Of a stretch of 64,000 nt of DNA, positions 61,451 through 64,000 are shown in pieces. Under the pieces are notes generated by a model. That model was not told the DNA's origin, made no database searches, and saw only the letters and a program-made list of their open reading frames with translations. The DNA lies in assembly GCA_017620615.1 (NCBI GenBank), contig JAGAUW010000008.1, positions 21,128-85,127 on the forward strand. The letters run 5' to 3'. This DNA is from Clostridia bacterium. Lineage in GTDB: Bacteria; Bacillota; Clostridia; Monoglobales; Monoglobaceae. Within the stretch, counting starts at the first letter, position 1. Each line of letters begins with the position of its first letter. The position numbers and the translations under genes were made by a program.

Positions 61451-63034
61451 TTATTCTTTGTCCTCCATCTGCTTCATAAGACCACTGACTATATTTTCAA
61501 TCTGACTGTTTTTGAATTTAAAGCTCGCCTTGTTTGCAATCAGTCTTGCACTTATGGGAACTATATCCTCAAGAACACTCAAATTGTTCTCCTTGAGGGT
61601 TGTTCCGGTTTCCACAATGTCCACAATAACATCCGAAAGTCCAAGGATTGGTGCAATCTCAATTGAGCCATTGAGGTGAATTATATCAATTTCACGGCCA
61701 ATTGATGCATAATAGTTCTTTGCAATATTGGCAAACTTCGTAGCTACGCGAAGCGTCTTTTTGTCACTGCTGCAAAAATCCGCCTTTCCCGCAACCGCCA
61801 TTTTGCACTTACCCAAGTTTAAATCAAGCAGTTCATAAATATCGGGCTCATATTCAAGCAAAATATCTTTTCCTGCAACACCAATGTCTGCCGCACCGTG
61901 TTCAACATAAATGGCAACATCCGAGGGCTTCACCCAGAAATAACGGATTGCAAGCTCTTCATTTTCAAAAATCAGTTTTCGGTTGTTTTCCTTGATTGAT
62001 GGACAGTCAAATCCTGCATTTTCAAACATCTGATAAACCTTCTCACCAAGTCTCCCTTTGGGAAGAGCAATATTGAGCACTTTTTTCTCAGGTACGCTTT
62101 CGCTATCTTTTGAATCGCTATCCATTCTTTCAAGCATATCAAGATACACCGCAAACCCCACAGCGCCTGAAGTGCGGTTCATTTTAGATAAAAGCTTGTC
62201 ATACTGACCACCTGAGAGTACTCCTCCGGGAACGCCATTGATAAATCCCTTGAACGCTACACCGCTGTAATATTTCATGCTGTTTGCCACTGAAAAATCT
62301 ATACGCGCTTTATCCTTGCAACCATTCTCCGAAAGGACATCCGAAATATCAGAAAGTTCTTTTACCGCAGCAGAAAAGCCGTCGCTTACCTTCATTTCCT
62401 TAAGCTTCGGTAAAACATCTTCAAGTGGTCCATATGTCAAAGCTAAAGCTTTAAGCATTTCCCTCTTATTCTCAGAAAGACTTTCTTTTTCACAAATTTC
62501 CAGAACACCTTTCAGGTTTTTCTCACCCAAAAAGTCAAGATATGCACTTCTCCCCCAAGGCGAAAGATTTGCAGCCTCAATCACTTCTGAAATAATACCC
62601 ATATGTGAAATATCAAGAACAAAGTCGTTTGTTATACATTCAAGGCTTTTTGCCGCAAGAAGCACAACCTCAGCCACACAGCTTTCATCAAGGTCACCTA
62701 TGCATTCAAGACCTGTCTGCATAATTTCCTTAAAAGCCTTTGTGTCACCGCCTGCGCGATAGACATTTTCATTATAGAAAACCTTTTGCACTTTTCCCTT
62801 TTGGTCCTTGCTGCTTTTCACAATAGACAGTGTAACGTCAGGCTTTAACGCCATAAGCTTTCCATCTGCGTCCGTAAAAGTTATTACATTTTCAGAAACA
62901 AGAAAATCTTTGTTTCTGGCATAGAAATCATATTCCTCAAACTTACTCATGCGATACTTTGTGTATCCGTATTCTTTATAGAGCTCTCTGAGGCTGAATA
63001 TAATTTTTTCATCTTTTTCCAAAGTAAAATTCAT
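61451..63034 (-). CDS. hisZG: Fused ATP phosphoribosyltransferase: regulatory HisZ and catalytic HisG in one chain
   Basis: 527 residues. Residues 1 to about 305 are HisZ, a catalytically dead histidyl-tRNA synthetase relative (ALKPDVTLSIVKS, VFYNENVYRAG, GVAFKGFINGVPGGVLSGGQ). Residues 319-527 are short-form HisG (NIALPKGRLGEKV, ADIGVAGKDILLEY, and the PRPP loop VIVDIVETGTTLKENN). A Ser/Asp-rich linker (SDSKDSESVPE) joins them. It makes phosphoribosyl-ATP, the first and feedback-controlled step. In most bacteria with the short form these are two proteins. No frameshift or stop was needed to read through. Confidence 0.95.
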   Translation of the reverse strand: MNFTLEKDEKIIFSLRELYKEYGYTKYRMSKFEEYDFYARNKDFLVSENVITFTDADGKLMALKPDVTLSIVKSSKDQKGKVQKVFYNENVYRAGGDTKAFKEIMQTGLECIGDLDESCVAEVVLLAAKSLECITNDFVLDISHMGIISEVIEAANLSPWGRSAYLDFLGEKNLKGVLEICEKESLSENKREMLKALALTYGPLEDVLPKLKEMKVSDGFSAAVKELSDISDVLSENGCKDKARIDFSVANSMKYYSGVAFKGFINGVPGGVLSGGQYDKLLSKMNRTSGAVGFAVYLDMLERMDSDSKDSESVPEKKVLNIALPKGRLGEKVYQMFENAGFDCPSIKENNRKLIFENEELAIRYFWVKPSDVAIYVEHGAADIGVAGKDILLEYEPDIYELLDLNLGKCKMAVAGKADFCSSDKKTLRVATKFANIAKNYYASIGREIDIIHLNGSIEIAPILGLSDVIVDIVETGTTLKENNLSVLEDIVPISARLIANKASFKFKNSQIENIVSGLMKQMEDKE

Positions 63035-63048
63035 TTTTCCGTCCTCCG

Positions 63049-63330
63049 TTATTTAAGTCTTTCAATTACTGCTTTATATCCGTTACTTCCATAGTTCAAA
63101 CATTTATTGACACGGCTGATGGTCGCCGTGCTTGCCCCTGTCTCTTTGGATATTTCAACATAACTCTTGTTCTGGCTGAGCATGAGCGCCACCTCAAGCC
63201 GTTGTGACATATCCTGAATTTCCTTTATGGTGCATATGTCTTCAAAAAAATTGTAGCATTCTTCTTCATTTTCAAGATTAAGCACTGCCTCTATAAGTCT
63301 TCTCATAGCAGGCGTATCCATTTTCCCCAT
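63049..63330 (-). CDS. TrpR-like YerC/YecD-family regulator, probable histidine repressor
   Basis: 93 residues of the TrpR superfamily. Central helix-turn-helix QNKSYVEISKETGASTATIS and following NKCLNYGSNGYKAVI. Regulators of this group placed before his genes have been called HisR. It is the first gene of the his operon (14 bases before hisZG), and an inverted repeat overlaps its own promoter, which supports control by histidine feedback. Ligand is inferred. Confidence 0.85.
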   Translation of the reverse strand: MGKMDTPAMRRLIEAVLNLENEEECYNFFEDICTIKEIQDMSQRLEVALMLSQNKSYVEISKETGASTATISRVNKCLNYGSNGYKAVIERLK

Positions 63331-63355
63331 AAATAATCCCTTCCTTATTTATTTC

Positions 63356-63392
63356 ACTTTAGCATTTTATCATAGTAAAGCGCTAAAGTCAA
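63356..63392 (-). promoter_or_regulatory. his operon promoter with overlapping operator dyad
   Basis: Minus-strand -35 TTGACT (63387-63392), 17-base spacer, -10 TAAAAT (63364-63369). ACTTTAGC (63356-63363 and, inverted, 63382-63389) forms a perfect 8-base inverted repeat with an 18-base gap, covering -35/spacer on one side and the start-site side of the -10 on the other. This is a repressor-type layout. Confidence 0.75.
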
Positions 63393-63506
63393 TAGTTTTC
63401 ATCAAAATTTTTAAATTTTTTATAGCTGTCCCATTTTGGAAACATTTCCCGAAAATATAGTTTTAAAATATGCAAATAATTTTGGTAAAATTTTTTCAAA
63501 AAGGTA

Positions 63507-63535
63507 TTGACAAACGTAATACTTGCTGTTATAAT
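63507..63535 (+). promoter_or_regulatory. Promoter of the tRNA cluster
   Basis: TTGACA (63507-63512), 17-base spacer, TATAAT (63530-63535), about 40 bases before the first tRNA. Confidence 0.9.
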
Positions 63536-63574
63536 AATTCAGTCGGTCGGAAACGACGCGGCAACCTACCAAAT

Positions 63575-63648
63575 GCGGGTGTAGTTCAATGGTAGAATCT
63601 CAGCCTTCCAAGCTGATTGCGTGGGTTCGATTCCCATCACCCGCTCCA
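63575..63648 (+). tRNA. tRNA-Gly (anticodon TCC)
   Basis: Acceptor GCGGGTG / CACCCGC, anticodon loop CTTCCAA, GTTCGAT T loop, CCA encoded. Confidence 0.97.
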
Positions 63649-63657
63649 GCAGTATTT

Positions 63658-63734
<77 letters not shown>

Positions 63735-63748
63735 TCTGCTTTTTATGT

Positions 63749-63826
63749 GGTGGGTATAGCTCAGTTGGTTAGAGCGCTAGATTGTGGCTCTAGAGGTCGT
63801 CGGTTCGACTCCGACTATCCACCCCA
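63749..63826 (+). tRNA. tRNA-His (anticodon GTG)
   Basis: Acceptor GTGGGTA / TATCCAC with the extra 5' G (63749) opposite C73, anticodon stem CTAGA/TCTAG with loop TTGTGGC, CCA encoded. Confidence 0.96.
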
Positions 63827-63869
63827 CTTTTTTAAAAAAGCAATTGGCAGGCATGTCAGGCTTCCATAC

Positions 63870-63946
63870 TGGGCTGTAGCCAAGTCGGTAAGGCACCAGA
63901 CTTTGACTCTGGCATTTCGTAGGTTCGAGTCCTGCCAGCCCAGCCA
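63870..63946 (+). tRNA. tRNA-Gln (anticodon TTG)
   Basis: Acceptor TGGGCTG / CAGCCCA, anticodon stem CCAGA/TCTGG with loop CTTTGAC, CCA encoded. Confidence 0.96.
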
Positions 63947-63960
63947 TTTTTTATTTATAC

Positions 63961-64000
63961 GGTCCATTAGCTCAGTTGGCAGAGCACTTGACTTTTAATC
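63961..64000 (+). tRNA. tRNA-Lys (anticodon TTT), cut by window edge
   Basis: The 5' 40 bases of a tRNA: GGTCCATTAGCTCAG acceptor and D arm, then CTTGA stem and loop CTTTTAA giving anticodon TTT. The 3' half is outside the window. Confidence 0.88.

Noticed and set aside
63747..63998. 83-codon frame across tRNA-His, tRNA-Gln and tRNA-Lys
   Set aside because: It reads through three clear tRNA genes and so is an artefact.

Overview
The window looks like chromosome from a strictly anaerobic, endospore-forming low-GC Gram-positive bacterium of the class Clostridia, probably an uncultured gut-type lineage. Support: a complete spoIIIAA-AH operon, spoIVA and a LysM/glycosyl-hydrolase-18 spore hydrolase; pyruvate:ferredoxin oxidoreductase, [FeFe]-hydrogenase maturase HydF and ferrous-iron uptake (anaerobic metabolism); and HprK and WhiA (Firmicutes/Actinobacteria cell control). 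All of this is inferred from protein content; no 16S gene is present. I see no intact insertion sequence, prophage, CRISPR array or plasmid module: this is mostly core genome with short accessory pieces.

Layout. 1-7838 (minus): hprK, a PHP phosphoesterase, murB, whiA, dnaE and a truncated cation-efflux gene in one run. 8002-8157: tRNA-Asp and tRNA-Thr. 8203-10826 (minus): feoA, feoB and a tiny FeoB-associated Cys protein, with four TTAG-N6-CTAA operator-like sites. 10963-12402 (minus): rhamnulokinase. 12540-18159 (plus): rpsB-tsf, then PFOR. 18285-22957: LacI regulator, Gfo/Idh oxidoreductase, DegT aminotransferase and ROK repressor, probably a sugar or amino-sugar module. 23076-28156 (minus): purine permease with phosphoribosyltransferase, glutamate dehydrogenase, and a sodium:alanine/glycine symporter behind a glycine riboswitch. 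28515-32633 (plus): spore LysM hydrolase, CapA-like protein, sodium:neurotransmitter-type symporter. 32790-40039 (minus): lipid-kinase family protein, D-2-hydroxyacid dehydrogenase, YgjV, MntP, pyruvate kinase with OadB/OadG subunits, and an orphan trpB preceded by a leader peptide. 40357-41856 (plus): serine beta-lactamase-like protein. 41905-49147 (minus): spoIIIA operon, hflX and dus. 49216-49438: a dyad-symmetric array of small hairpins punctuated by CGATAT. 49516-53287 (minus): nucleotidyltransferase, hydF, lipid kinase, Cof phosphatase. 53464-54942 (plus): spoIVA. 54984-63330 (minus): complete histidine operon headed by a TrpR-like regulator. 63575-64000: a tRNA cluster (Gly, Arg, His, Gln, Lys).

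How parts work together. PFOR, pyruvate kinase, the sodium-pump decarboxylase beta/gamma subunits and HydF fit a pyruvate-fermenting, ferredoxin-based energy metabolism that uses sodium gradients, as do the two sodium symporters. The histidine operon encodes every step from PRPP to histidine, and its own promoter carries an inverted repeat that its first gene product probably binds. Local control is unusually readable: a glycine riboswitch, a leader peptide with a terminator before trpB, iron boxes before feoA, and a repeated 11-bp site before the ROK and DegT genes.

Most notable for follow-up: the CGATAT hairpin array (49216-49438), the trpB leader peptide with overlapping terminator (40101-40173), the HisZ-HisG fusion, the HisR-like operator, and OadB/OadG next to pyruvate kinase with no alpha subunit.
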